Shown: piece after piece, positions 36,164-45,400 of the stretch
How the letters are laid out: every line of letters begins with the position of its first letter
Numbering within the stretch: position 1 is the stretch's first letter
NCBI RefSeq assembly: GCF_007362955.1
Contig: NZ_CP041696.1
Location: 4,340,001 to 4,404,000, forward strand
Reading direction: 5' to 3'
DNA length: 64,000 nt
Source: Lysinibacillus fusiformis
GTDB lineage: Bacteria; Bacillota; Bacilli; Bacillales_A; Planococcaceae
Notes under the pieces: generated by a model
What the model was told of the DNA's origin: nothing
What the model saw: only the letters and a program-made list of their open reading frames with translations
The model's database searches: none
Program-made: the position numbers and the translations under genes

Positions 36164-37036
36164 ATGTTAAGTGGTAACTTACTTTGGGTACTAGTGGGTA
36201 CAATGTTACTTGGAATTGCAGCAGGGATTACAGGCACCTTCTCCTTTCTTCAAAAACAGAGTTTAGTGGGTGATGCAGCAGCACATGCTGCATTGCCAGG
36301 TATTGCCCTCGCATTTTTACTAACAGGACAAAAAGAATTACCGGTATTGATGATTGGTGCAGCAATTACATCTGCATTATCTGTTTATTGTATACAGTGG
36401 ATTGTGTCATTTTCCAAAATGAAAGCAGATGCAGCTATCGGTTTAGTTTTAACTGTTTTTTTCGGGATAGGTGTCGTATTTTTAACGGTCGTCAATCGTA
36501 GCCCAATAGGAAATCAAAGTGGTCTAAATAATTTCATATTCGGGAAGGCTGCGACAATGACAAAAGCTGATTTACTGTGGTTGTTTCTAAGTGCCACGAT
36601 CATCATACTAGTCAGCCTATTACTCTATAAAGAATGGAAGCTCCTCATCTTTGATCCTGTTTATGCAAAAGGAATCGGACTGCCGATTGAATCGCTAAAA
36701 GCAACATTAACTATTTTAATTGTCATGACGATTGTAACAGGAATTCAGGCCGTAGGAGTTATTTTAATGTCAGCGTTATTAATCATACCAGCTGCTAGCG
36801 CTAAACTGTGGACCCATAAATTGAGTATAATGCTAATGCTCAGTGCAGCTATTGGTGGTATATCAGGTATTACAGGAACTTATATAAGTTCCATACGGAC
36901 GGGATTATCAACAGGGCCAATTATAGTATTAGTAGCAGCTACCATTTTCTTTCTATCATATTTCATCAGTCCATCTGGTCAAATCAATAAACTTCGCAGG
37001 AAAATGCAATTCCGAAAGCAAGGTGATTTAGGATGA
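36164..37036 (+). CDS. mntC: Manganese ABC transporter permease, first copy
   Basis: A 290-residue permease of the ABC-3 family with about eight to nine helices. The N-terminal VGDAAAHAALPGIALAFLL motif and the later DPVYAKGIGLPIESL segment are hallmarks of the MntC/ZnuB family. The start is the ATG at 36164 behind GAGGGGGGAAAG. Its stop overlaps the ATG of the second permease (ATGA), so the two subunits are coupled and probably form a heterodimer. Confidence 0.92.
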   Translation: MLSGNLLWVLVGTMLLGIAAGITGTFSFLQKQSLVGDAAAHAALPGIALAFLLTGQKELPVLMIGAAITSALSVYCIQWIVSFSKMKADAAIGLVLTVFFGIGVVFLTVVNRSPIGNQSGLNNFIFGKAATMTKADLLWLFLSATIIILVSLLLYKEWKLLIFDPVYAKGIGLPIESLKATLTILIVMTIVTGIQAVGVILMSALLIIPAASAKLWTHKLSIMLMLSAAIGGISGITGTYISSIRTGLSTGPIIVLVAATIFFLSYFISPSGQINKLRRKMQFRKQGDLG

Positions 37037-37902
37037 TTGAATTTTGGGTTGTATTAACTGGTCTTTTAGTAGGTATTACATGTGGTATAGCAGGCGTATT
37101 TCTGATATTGCGAAAAATGTCGATGATAGCAGATGCTATTAGTCATACCGTATTATTTGGCATTGTGATGGCTTATATCGTTACACAGACATTAAATGGC
37201 TTTTGGATGCTTGTTGGCGCTGCAATAGCAGGAATATTAACTGCGTATTTAGTGCAATTACTTCATTCCTCTGGTATCCAGGAAGATGCAGCGATTGGTG
37301 TGGTTTTCACGTCATTGTTCGCTGCAGGGGTACTACTTATTACCTTATTCGCTGGAAATGTTCATTTAGATGTGGAACATGTATTAATGGGCGAAATAGC
37401 ATTTGTTCCTTGGGATCGATGGACATTGTTTTCTATAACAATGCCAAAAGCCGTTTGGATGTTGTTGCTCGTGCTCATCATAAATATCGTATTCCTGTTG
37501 CTATTCTTTAAAGAAATGAAGCTTGCCACTTTTGATCCGGTGTATGCTGCCTCCATAGGAATTCCAGTCGTGTTCCTCCATTATGGTTTTATGACATCGA
37601 TTTCGTTTACAACCGTGGCCGCTTTTGATAGCGTTGGCGCGATACTAGTCGTCGCGATGCTAATTGGACCAGCTGCAACCGCCTATTTGTTTAGTAAAAC
37701 GATTAAACAAATGTTCATTTTTAGTATGCTATTTGGTGCTGCTGCTTCAGTTGTCGGCTATTATTTAGCAAAGTTTTGGAATACATCCATTGCAGGCATG
37801 ATGGCGGCGACGGTCGGTCTATTATTTGTTTGCACTTTATTGAGTCAAAAAATTATGGAACGCCGAAGAAAGACGCTCGTTAGTAAATTAGAAAGTATGT
37901 AA
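37033..37902 (+). CDS. mntD: Manganese ABC transporter permease, second copy
   Basis: A 289-residue ABC-3 permease, homologous to the preceding gene. It has the IADAISHTVLFGIVMAYI motif, DPVYAASIGIPVVFLHYG in the middle and about eight helices. The four-gene order (binding protein, ATPase, two permeases) matches B. subtilis mntABCD. A terminator hairpin (37911-37950) closes the operon. Confidence 0.92.
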   Translation: MIEFWVVLTGLLVGITCGIAGVFLILRKMSMIADAISHTVLFGIVMAYIVTQTLNGFWMLVGAAIAGILTAYLVQLLHSSGIQEDAAIGVVFTSLFAAGVLLITLFAGNVHLDVEHVLMGEIAFVPWDRWTLFSITMPKAVWMLLLVLIINIVFLLLFFKEMKLATFDPVYAASIGIPVVFLHYGFMTSISFTTVAAFDSVGAILVVAMLIGPAATAYLFSKTIKQMFIFSMLFGAAASVVGYYLAKFWNTSIAGMMAATVGLLFVCTLLSQKIMERRRKTLVSKLESM

Positions 37903-37910
37903 AAATACGG

Positions 37911-37950
37911 AAAGACATCGTTTGATTATTTGATCAATCGATGTCTTTTT
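37911..37950 (+). terminator. Terminator of the manganese operon
   Basis: AAAGACATCG (37911-37920) pairs with CGATGTCTTTTT (37939-37950), ending in a T run. Confidence 0.85.
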
Positions 37951-38069
37951 AATGATTAATAATCATAAACAGTTAAGGAGCAATGAGGGAAGCTACATAT
38001 TCAAACTTTTGTATGATTTATATTTCTACAATCAGTAGTACACTTTTAAAAAATTGGAAAGAGGAGCAT

Positions 38070-38246
38070 AGGAGGATTAAAGGTTTATACGAAGTACATT
38101 TATCAGTCAGTGATTTACAAAAGTCTATCGAGTTTTACAGAAAATTAAGACTTGAGCTAACTTATGTACAAGAAAAGTTAGGTTTTTTTTTGATAGTAAA
38201 AGGGAAGTTTCCTTTCATTCTAGATGAAGATAGACAAGTATTGTAA
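38070..38246 (+). pseudogene. VOC/glyoxalase-family remnant
   Basis: The stretch LYEVHLSVSDLQKSIEFYRK is the classic first beta-alpha-beta of the vicinal-oxygen-chelate fold. The frame stops after about 58 residues (LDEDRQVL), less than half the normal length. The T8 run near 38183 may mark a frameshift. No ATG, GTG or TTG fits the GGAGG ribosome site at 38070; an ATT follows it. I regard it as a decayed gene. Confidence 0.55.
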
Positions 38247-38325
38247 GTTTGCTATGTACGAATAATTAGAATTTTGATACGATGGGTGTTATTAAATTCG
38301 AGTGTAGACAACAAGGAGAAGCAAC

Positions 38326-39513
38326 ATGTGGCGTAATCGTAATGTATGGATAATTTTATTAGGAGAATTTGTAGTAGGTCTTGGTTTGTGGGCCGGGATT
38401 ATAGGAAATCTTGCTTTTATGCAGGAAGTTGTGCCGTCTGACTTTCATAAGTCATTAATTATTTCTATTGGTGTTTTAGCAGGCTTTATAGTAGGTCCAA
38501 TTGCGGGACGTATTATTGACCAAACAAAGAAAAAAACAGTGATTCAGCTGGCGAGTTTTGGACGTATCGTAAGTGTACTTTTTATGTTTGCAGCACTTTA
38601 TACAAATTCGGTCATTTGGATGATTATTTTTCTAATTACACTGCAAATAGCAGCGGCATTTTATATGCCTGCTTTACAATCGATTATTCCAATGGTTGTG
38701 AAGAACAAAGATTTACTCACATTGAATGCTTGGCAAATGAATGCTCGGACAGTTTCAAGGATTGTCGGAACGGCGGCAGCAGGATTAATGTTAAGTTACT
38801 TTGAACTGAAATGGCTATATATCATTTCACTGATTGTGTATATCATCATGTTTTTCATTACAAATGGCTTGCAATTAGATGAAACAGGACATCAGTCAGT
38901 GAAGGATAAGGAACATGGTGGCTTTAAGGAAGTGTTACCGATGCTAAAAGAGCAGCCGGTAGTTTTAATGACACTTGTATTAATGTTAATACCTACTCTA
39001 TTTTTAGGGTCCTTTAATTTAGTCATTATGAAAATATCGGAAATTCATGAGTCAACAACTATTTCTGGGTTATTATATACGGTAGAAGGCATCGGCTTTA
39101 TGTTAGGTGCGGCAGGACTGAGATTTATTTCAGATCGAGTAAAAATTGGGACATTATTATTTACACTTGCATTCGTTATTGGGGCAATGGAGCTCATGTT
39201 TTTATTTGCAGATATAGCCTTCTTAGCTTTATTGACATTCGCCGTATTTGGTTTTTCTGTAGGCTGTTTTTTCCCAACAACAATGGTGATTTTTCAAAAT
39301 CAAGTTCCGAAAGAGTATCATGGACGGTTCTTTTCATTCCGCAATATGATCGATTCAGTGGTCTTTCAAATAGTTTTATTATCAACAGGTATGATGCTCG
39401 ATTTAATTGGCTTAAGTGGAATGGGCCTTGTATTCGGGATAATTAGCTTAAGTTTAACTATTTCTTTTTTGCTATTTTCAAAGAAAAAGAATGTGATTAT
39501 GCAAGTACAGTAA
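38326..39513 (+). CDS. MFS transporter (drug-efflux type)
   Basis: A 395-residue membrane protein with twelve predicted helices. The loop between helices 2 and 3 holds GRIIDQTKKKTV, the MFS signature position, and the central loop (DETGHQSVKDKEHGG) separates two halves. The set of motifs (FYMPALQSIIPMVV, NARTVSRIVGTAAAG) resembles the DHA3 group that exports macrolides and other drugs. The start follows AAGGAGAAGC. It is a single gene. The substrate is unknown. Confidence 0.85.
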   Translation: MWRNRNVWIILLGEFVVGLGLWAGIIGNLAFMQEVVPSDFHKSLIISIGVLAGFIVGPIAGRIIDQTKKKTVIQLASFGRIVSVLFMFAALYTNSVIWMIIFLITLQIAAAFYMPALQSIIPMVVKNKDLLTLNAWQMNARTVSRIVGTAAAGLMLSYFELKWLYIISLIVYIIMFFITNGLQLDETGHQSVKDKEHGGFKEVLPMLKEQPVVLMTLVLMLIPTLFLGSFNLVIMKISEIHESTTISGLLYTVEGIGFMLGAAGLRFISDRVKIGTLLFTLAFVIGAMELMFLFADIAFLALLTFAVFGFSVGCFFPTTMVIFQNQVPKEYHGRFFSFRNMIDSVVFQIVLLSTGMMLDLIGLSGMGLVFGIISLSLTISFLLFSKKKNVIMQVQ

Positions 39514-39610
39514 GTGATGTTGTTAAAAGCGAGAGCGGTGAAACTACCAATTAATTTGCCAACAGATTTATCGCTTCTTCACCTCTTATTAGGTTGAAGG
39601 GGGTGAGGGA

Positions 39611-39706
39611 GTGGCGGTAAGCGATTATACTCGATACTTTATTGGATATTTATGTGAATGGGACTATGAAGATTGTGAAGAAATGTTATCGAAGCAGTTT
39701 TGTTGA
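39611..39706 (+). CDS. Possible 31-residue acidic Cys peptide
   Basis: A GTG at 39611 with GGGGGTGAGGG upstream opens a short frame (VAVSDYTRYFIGYLCEWDYE, ending SKQFC). It has three Cys and many acidic and aromatic residues. The ribosome site is convincing but the length is not. It could equally be the broken start of a lost gene. The remainder of the 39514-39841 gap shows nothing else. Confidence 0.3.
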   Translation: MAVSDYTRYFIGYLCEWDYEDCEEMLSKQFC

Positions 39707-39841
39707 AAAAGGTAAATGAAAATTTTTTATTGTAGAATATGCTTTTACAATAAAAAAAATGGTTTATCGGTGTTAGGGACCATATTGACAATCTAATATT
39801 TTTTTATTATCATTTTAAAAACCGTTAAGGAATCAATAAAA

Positions 39842-39950
39842 TTTCGTATAACTCCAATAATATGGTTTGGGGGTCTCTACCAGGAACCGAAATTCCTGAT
39901 TACGAAGAAAGTACAAAACTTGTATTTTCTTTGTAGTCAGGAATTTTTTT
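39842..39950 (+). promoter_or_regulatory. add: Adenine riboswitch with terminator switch
   Basis: The aptamer (39842-39907) has the purine-riboswitch core: ATATGGTTTGGGGGTCTCTA then CCAGGAA-CCGAAA-TTCCTG (P3), closed by TTCGTA/TACGAA (P1). The specificity base after TTCCTGA is T (39900), as in adenine riboswitches; guanine types have C. Downstream, 39922-39944 can pair with 39892-39914 to form a long terminator stem ending in T7, using the 3' halves of P3 and P1. Adenine binding should block that terminator and turn on the adenosine deaminase gene. Confidence 0.93.
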
Positions 39951-39988
39951 CTGTATTTTAATCTAAAATTTATTTCAGGAGGTCAAAA

Positions 39989-40981
39989 ATGAACTTTTTA
40001 GCATTGCCAAAAATTGAGCTTCATTGTCATTTGGATGGAAGCCTAAGGGTTGAAACTATTATCGATATCGCACAGAAGGAAGGCATTCAGTTACCCTCTT
40101 TTGATAAGGATGAACTGCAAAAGGAGCTGATTGCTCCGTTAGAATGTGAATCCCTTGATGAGTATTTAAAAAGATTTTCTCTTCCTAATTTGGTCATGCA
40201 GTCCAAGGAGAACTTAAGAAGAATTACTTTTGAACTATTTGAGAATGCAACAAGAGAAAATGTAAAATATTTAGAAGTCAGATTTGCCCCGTTACTTCAC
40301 ACATTACAAGGTCTTGGTGTTGAAGAAGTTATTCAATCTGTTATAGAGGGGATGAGGGATGCTGAAAGCTGTTACGAAATAAAGGGAAATATAATACTGT
40401 CTTGCATGAGGACGATGTCTGTAGAAAGCGCATTTGAGGTGGTTGAAAAGGGGAAAAAGTTCCTTGGAAAAGGTGTGGTGGCAATTGACCTATGTGCATC
40501 CGAAGAAGAAGGCTTTTGTGAAAAATTCGTAGATCCAATCGTATTAGCCAAAGAATATGGCTACAGAGTCACTATTCATGCCGGTGAAACGGGAATCGGT
40601 AAAAACGTTCTAGAGGCTGTTGAACTACTGGGTGCTGAAAGAGTAGGACATGGTGTATTTATTAAAGATTGTGCCGAGGCTTATAAGATTGTGAAAGAAA
40701 GACAGGTAGTGCTTGAAATGTGTCCAACAAGTAATGTCCAAACGAAAGCTGTTCATCATTATTCTGAGCATCCGATTTATAAGTTTCATAAAGATGGAAT
40801 AAAAGTGACATTTAATACGGATAACAGAACAGTATCAGATACTACAATGGCAAAAGAAATCCATTTAGTTAACAATGAATTTAATCTAAGCGAAGAAGAT
40901 TATCGGCAAATTTATTTAAATAGTGTAGAAGCATCCTTTGCCGACCAAGAAACTAAAGAATGGTGCTTGGCACAATATTAA
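39989..40981 (+). CDS. add: Adenosine deaminase
   Basis: A 330-residue TIM-barrel metalloenzyme that converts adenosine to inosine. The zinc ligands His12 and His14 lie in ELHCHLDG, His197 in HAGETG with catalytic Glu200, and the Asp pair near NTDN (Asp278). The TSNVQT segment is also typical. Length and motif order are normal. AGGAGG lies 8 bases before the ATG. The adenine riboswitch directly upstream fits its role in purine salvage. An adenine-ON switch before add is known from Vibrio vulnificus. Confidence 0.96.
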   Translation: MNFLALPKIELHCHLDGSLRVETIIDIAQKEGIQLPSFDKDELQKELIAPLECESLDEYLKRFSLPNLVMQSKENLRRITFELFENATRENVKYLEVRFAPLLHTLQGLGVEEVIQSVIEGMRDAESCYEIKGNIILSCMRTMSVESAFEVVEKGKKFLGKGVVAIDLCASEEEGFCEKFVDPIVLAKEYGYRVTIHAGETGIGKNVLEAVELLGAERVGHGVFIKDCAEAYKIVKERQVVLEMCPTSNVQTKAVHHYSEHPIYKFHKDGIKVTFNTDNRTVSDTTMAKEIHLVNNEFNLSEEDYRQIYLNSVEASFADQETKEWCLAQY

Positions 40982-41040
40982 AGAAAATTAGACTTAACAA
41001 CAAAAATAATCCTCAAACTCGAACATATTTTTTAACTATC

Positions 41041-41214
41041 ATGAAACTAATTGAAATGAGATTAGAAGAGTTGAATATTCGTAAATACTCTCAACTAAAA
41101 CGGAAAGAAGATATACGACTTCAAATCAAAGTAGCTCATAAAGATGAAAAGCTTTGGAGTGATTCCGAAGCTTTTTTTCGAGGTTTTTCATCTCTTATTA
41201 CGAACAATAAATAA
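41041..41214 (+). CDS. Uncertain small frame after add
   Basis: A frame reads MKLIEMRLEELNIRKYSQLK and ends RGFSSLITNNK (57 residues from this ATG; it could extend back into the end of add in another frame). No ribosome site precedes it and no family was recognised. Its charged, helical make-up looks protein-like, so it may be a remnant or a small unknown protein. Confidence 0.25.
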   Translation: MKLIEMRLEELNIRKYSQLKRKEDIRLQIKVAHKDEKLWSDSEAFFRGFSSLITNNK

Positions 41215-42410
41215 TTTTCCTGTTAAAAATATGTCAATATTCATTTCCTAATTCAACTTTTTTTTGAAGAATGTAACAAATAAACTTTAATTTTGTTTAT
41301 TTTAGAATTTTTGAAAATTATAAAACAACCTAAATTAGCTATTTTTATCGATAAATAGTTACTTTTGTTGTTTTTTTGCTAAATAATGTGTCTTTATCTA
41401 AAATTTATATCAGAAGGGTTGCATATTCTAGCTATGCACTTTCCCAATATTCAAAAGTATATTCAAATGTATAAAAAAATTGTGAAAAATATGTGGGGAG
41501 GTACAAAGAAATAAAAAGGAAAATAATTATAGGTTTTGTGGTAACATCCATTGATTCTATGCCTAAAGATGTACTTATCGGGATAAACATAGTTTAGCAA
41601 ACAAAGGCCTCAGATATAGTACAGTATTTTAATTTGCGCTATTATAACTTATATTCAGTAGCCAGGCTTTTATTGTAAAATAACATTAAAATCTTCTTCA
41701 TTTCCTTGTTTTGTAAGATTTGACAATTTATTTCGTCCGTCATATACTATTGGCATGCTTACCGATATATTAGTAAACTTGTGTTGATATGTGAGATAGG
41801 AAAGCTCACATTCGAGCTTGGCTCAAGTTTAGCTGACGCTTTTGTGGATGCTATCGCAGAAAAGAATGATGGCTTACAGTTCATTTACATCGCAAGTATA
41901 ATCTGGATAATAAAAAACTACGACCCTATAAGACGTTTATAAATTGCAAACTAGGGTTTTGTGTAGTAATGGAACAAAAATAGGCAATAGGACTCCAAAC
42001 CACTTATATTTTATTCTCTTCAATTTTTAGTACCCTAAGTTAAGATCGTTTTGAAATTCCTCTATAAATGAAATGAATCCCATTATACTTATATGTGCAT
42101 GTCCTATTAGAGTCTTTTTTAATCAATTGCGTAATTAGAACAGAGTCATGCCACGCGTAACTCCTAAATACTTAGAGGCTGAACGTCTCGCTTTGTCAGT
42201 GAGCAAACTGAAGATCATCTGCTGAAGCTGTTTATCCATATTATTGTCCCGTGTAATTGTTTCGGCACGAATATAGGTATACCACAAAAGCATAAGCGAA
42301 TTGAGTTAGTAATTTTTAGTAAACATAATCCTCTATTCTCACATTAAAGTGGTTTTATACACAGCAAAACTAACGTTTTTAACAATCATCTACAAGCGTT
42401 ATCTATTATA
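41215..42410. other. Long AT-rich gap upstream of the NRPS gene
   Basis: No intact gene is visible in 1.2 kb. A consensus-quality promoter lies at 41720-41748 (TTGACA, 17 bases, TATACT, plus strand), with no gene behind it. A minus-strand trace at about 42136-42260 reads like a lost helix-turn-helix protein (DKQLQQMIFSLLTDKARRSA, then SKYLGVTRGMT), without a start. The rest is AT-rich sequence with no recognised feature. Confidence 0.45.
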
Positions 42411-42451
42411 TTGGTAATATTTTCCGTTAATTTGGTAATATTTTTCATTAA
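42411..42451 (+). promoter_or_regulatory. Tandem 20-bp repeat before the NRPS ribosome site
   Basis: TTGGTAATATTTTCCGTTAA (42411-42430) recurs as TTGGTAATATTTTTCATTAA at 42432-42451, two differences in 20 and a period of 21 (two helical turns). The ribosome site AAGGAGG follows at once. The two copies on one face of the helix look like paired regulator sites or overlapping promoter elements. Confidence 0.5.
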
Positions 42452-42465
42452 TAAGGAGGAACAGT

Positions 42466-45400
42466 ATGAACCGATTTGTTAAAGTAGAAAATACCCAGTT
42501 GATAACCGAAGCTCGATACGATGTAACAGAAAATCAGAAAGTATTATGGTTGGCATGTCAAATGGACATAGCAGCTGGCATTTACAATGAACCCGTTTCT
42601 ATACAATTAAAAGGGGACTTAGATCTTAAAAGACTACAAAAGGCATTACAATATATTGTAATGAAACACGTAGCGTTACAAATGAATATTGTATCTACGA
42701 ATGACGGTCTGAAGCAAATAAGGAAAGAACAATTTCATGTAGACATGGATTTTTATGATTGGTCTTCCTATCCTAGCGCCATAAGAGATCAAATGTTAGA
42801 CAAATCTCTGAAATCCAATCTCCACACAAGATTTGATCTAACCTCAGATACCTTGTTTCGTTTTCAACTGTATCAGTTGGGACCAAATGAGTATCTCCTT
42901 TACATGTTATTCCATCATATTATTTTTGATGGATGGAGTTTAGGACTATTCCTGCAAGATTTAGAACAAGCTTATTCATTAGATAAAACTGTTGAAACAG
43001 AAAAAAATATTCATAGAATACAGATGTATGAAAAACTTTTATATAAACATCGAAATTATATTAGAACAGAGGAGTATGTTGATTCTGGAAAATATTGGCG
43101 TAATAAATTAGAAGGCACCTTACCGTGGAGTGAATTTCCAACAAGTAGCGGAAGATCACTTGTACAAACATATCAAGGAGGAGCTTTACAATATGCAATA
43201 AAGCCGGCTTTATCTAACCTTATAGAACAATTTTCCAAGGAAAATCAAGTTAGCTCATATCGTGTATGGCTAAGCATCTATATTGTTTTATTACATCAAA
43301 TGACAAATCAGACAGACTTGGTAGTTGGAATGCCAATTAACACCAGAAGCCGTGATGAAGAAGATCTGGAGGTATTTGGCTATTTTGTGAATACTGTTCC
43401 ACTACGTATAGCACTTTCACCAACTGAAACTTTTATAGAGTTAGTTCAAAAAGTGAATAACACTGTAAAAGAAGCTATCGCACATAGAAATTATCCATTG
43501 AACCATTTGATTCAGCAAGTTAAGAATCGAGAAGAAAATAAACCGTCTTTATATTCCACAGTATTCAACATGGTGAAACTTCCGAATTTCAGAATGGAAG
43601 ACTTAGCAACGAAAGTCATTACACATCATAATCGAGTAAGTGTGTTTGATATGGTATGGCGATTAGTTCAAAGCCAAAGTGATGCTTTGAATATTGAAAT
43701 TGATTATAACGCAGGTATATATGAAGAAAACGACATACAGAACTTTATAGATAGATTTGAACATTTACTACCGATATTGTTAGAAAACAGTGACATACCT
43801 ATATGCAATCTAGATCTGCTATTACCACAGGATTATGATGTTTATCAAAACACATTGGCTGTGAAAAACGTGACGCCTATGACGTTAGATCAACTCATCG
43901 ATGAACAAGCTGATATACACCCAGATCGTATTGCTATAACGATGGGCCAACAAAATATCACTTATCAAGAGTTACGGGTCTTGTCGAACCAAGTGGCACA
44001 AACTTTAATGCGCCAAGGGTTTCAAAAACAAAACCATGTAAGTATCATCATGAATCGTAGTATAGAAGCCGTTGTTTCCATGATTGGAGTATTAAAAGCA
44101 GGAGGTACCTATGTACCTGTGGATCCAGATTTTCCTGTAGACCGGATTCGTTTTATATTACAGGATAGTGATTCAACTCATATTATTACAAGTCATAAGA
44201 TCAGTTTACGGCATATTAAACAAGACCAAAAAGTTATTTTATATGAAGACATGTCTAAACAGTCCATTATTGAGCAAGTGAAACGTACACATGCAACGGA
44301 AGATGGAGCCTATATCATTTATACATCTGGTTCTACTGGGAATCCTAAAGGTGTATTAATTCCTCATAAGGGAGTAATTCACTTTATACAATCCTTAAAA
44401 GATACGTACCATTTTCAGAAAAATCACGTACACCTGCAATTTGCTTCACTTATTTTTGATGCATCCGTCTGGGAAATCTATAGTAGCTTGTTAACTGGTG
44501 GAAGGCTTTATATTCTATCGGAAATAGAAAGAAAATCTTTCAATCACTTTATCGAGGCAATTGAGAAGCAACAAGTGAATTTTTGTCTTTTACCTACTGT
44601 ATTTTTCCATACCTTAACGCAAGCGTCTCTTCATGAATTAGAAAAATTGAAATCACTTAACTATATATTTGTTGGAGGGGAGACATTGCTACCGGAAACG
44701 GTACGAAAATGGCAAGAAAAAGTAGATTTGAAAATTCCAATTGTAAATGCATATGGTCCAACAGAATCGACAGTTTGTGTCGCCACATATCCGATTATCA
44801 ACAAAGTAAATGAAACACAAGCAAATATACCAATTGGGAAACAGTTATCTCATACAGAAATCTATATTTTGAACGAACAGCATCAAATTTGTCCGCCGTA
44901 CGTACCTGGAGAGATTTATATTGGTGGGAGTAGCCTTGCACAGCAATATGTCAATCAACCTGATAAAACCAAAGAAGCATTTGTAACTGTAAATTTACCA
45001 ACTTCATCTAAGGAGAGGCTATATAAAAGTGGTGATCAAGGTCGTATCACACAAGATGGACAAGTTGAATTTTTAGGACGTATAGATAACCAGGTGAAGA
45101 TTCGTGGTTATCGTATCGAGTTAGAAGAAATAGAAGAGCAAATGCTCCAACACCCATCTATTCAGCATGCATCTGTGATAGTTTATCAGAATAAAAGTGG
45201 CGATCAGCAATTGATTGCTTTCTACATATTGCAAAAAGAGACTATTGTGACTGCTGAAGATATTCAAGCATATCTTTCGGGAAAATTACCTTATTTTATG
45301 TTGCCGAATTACATGCAAGATGTCGAGAAGTTTCCTTTAACACCGAGCGGTAAGATAGATTATAACTCATTACAAAAGCAAGCTGAGTCCGTATTAGAAA

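Noticed and set aside
41600..41950. Possible membrane-protein remnant in the pre-NRPS gap
   Set aside because: No continuous frame or motif could be followed, so it is reported only as gene-free sequence.
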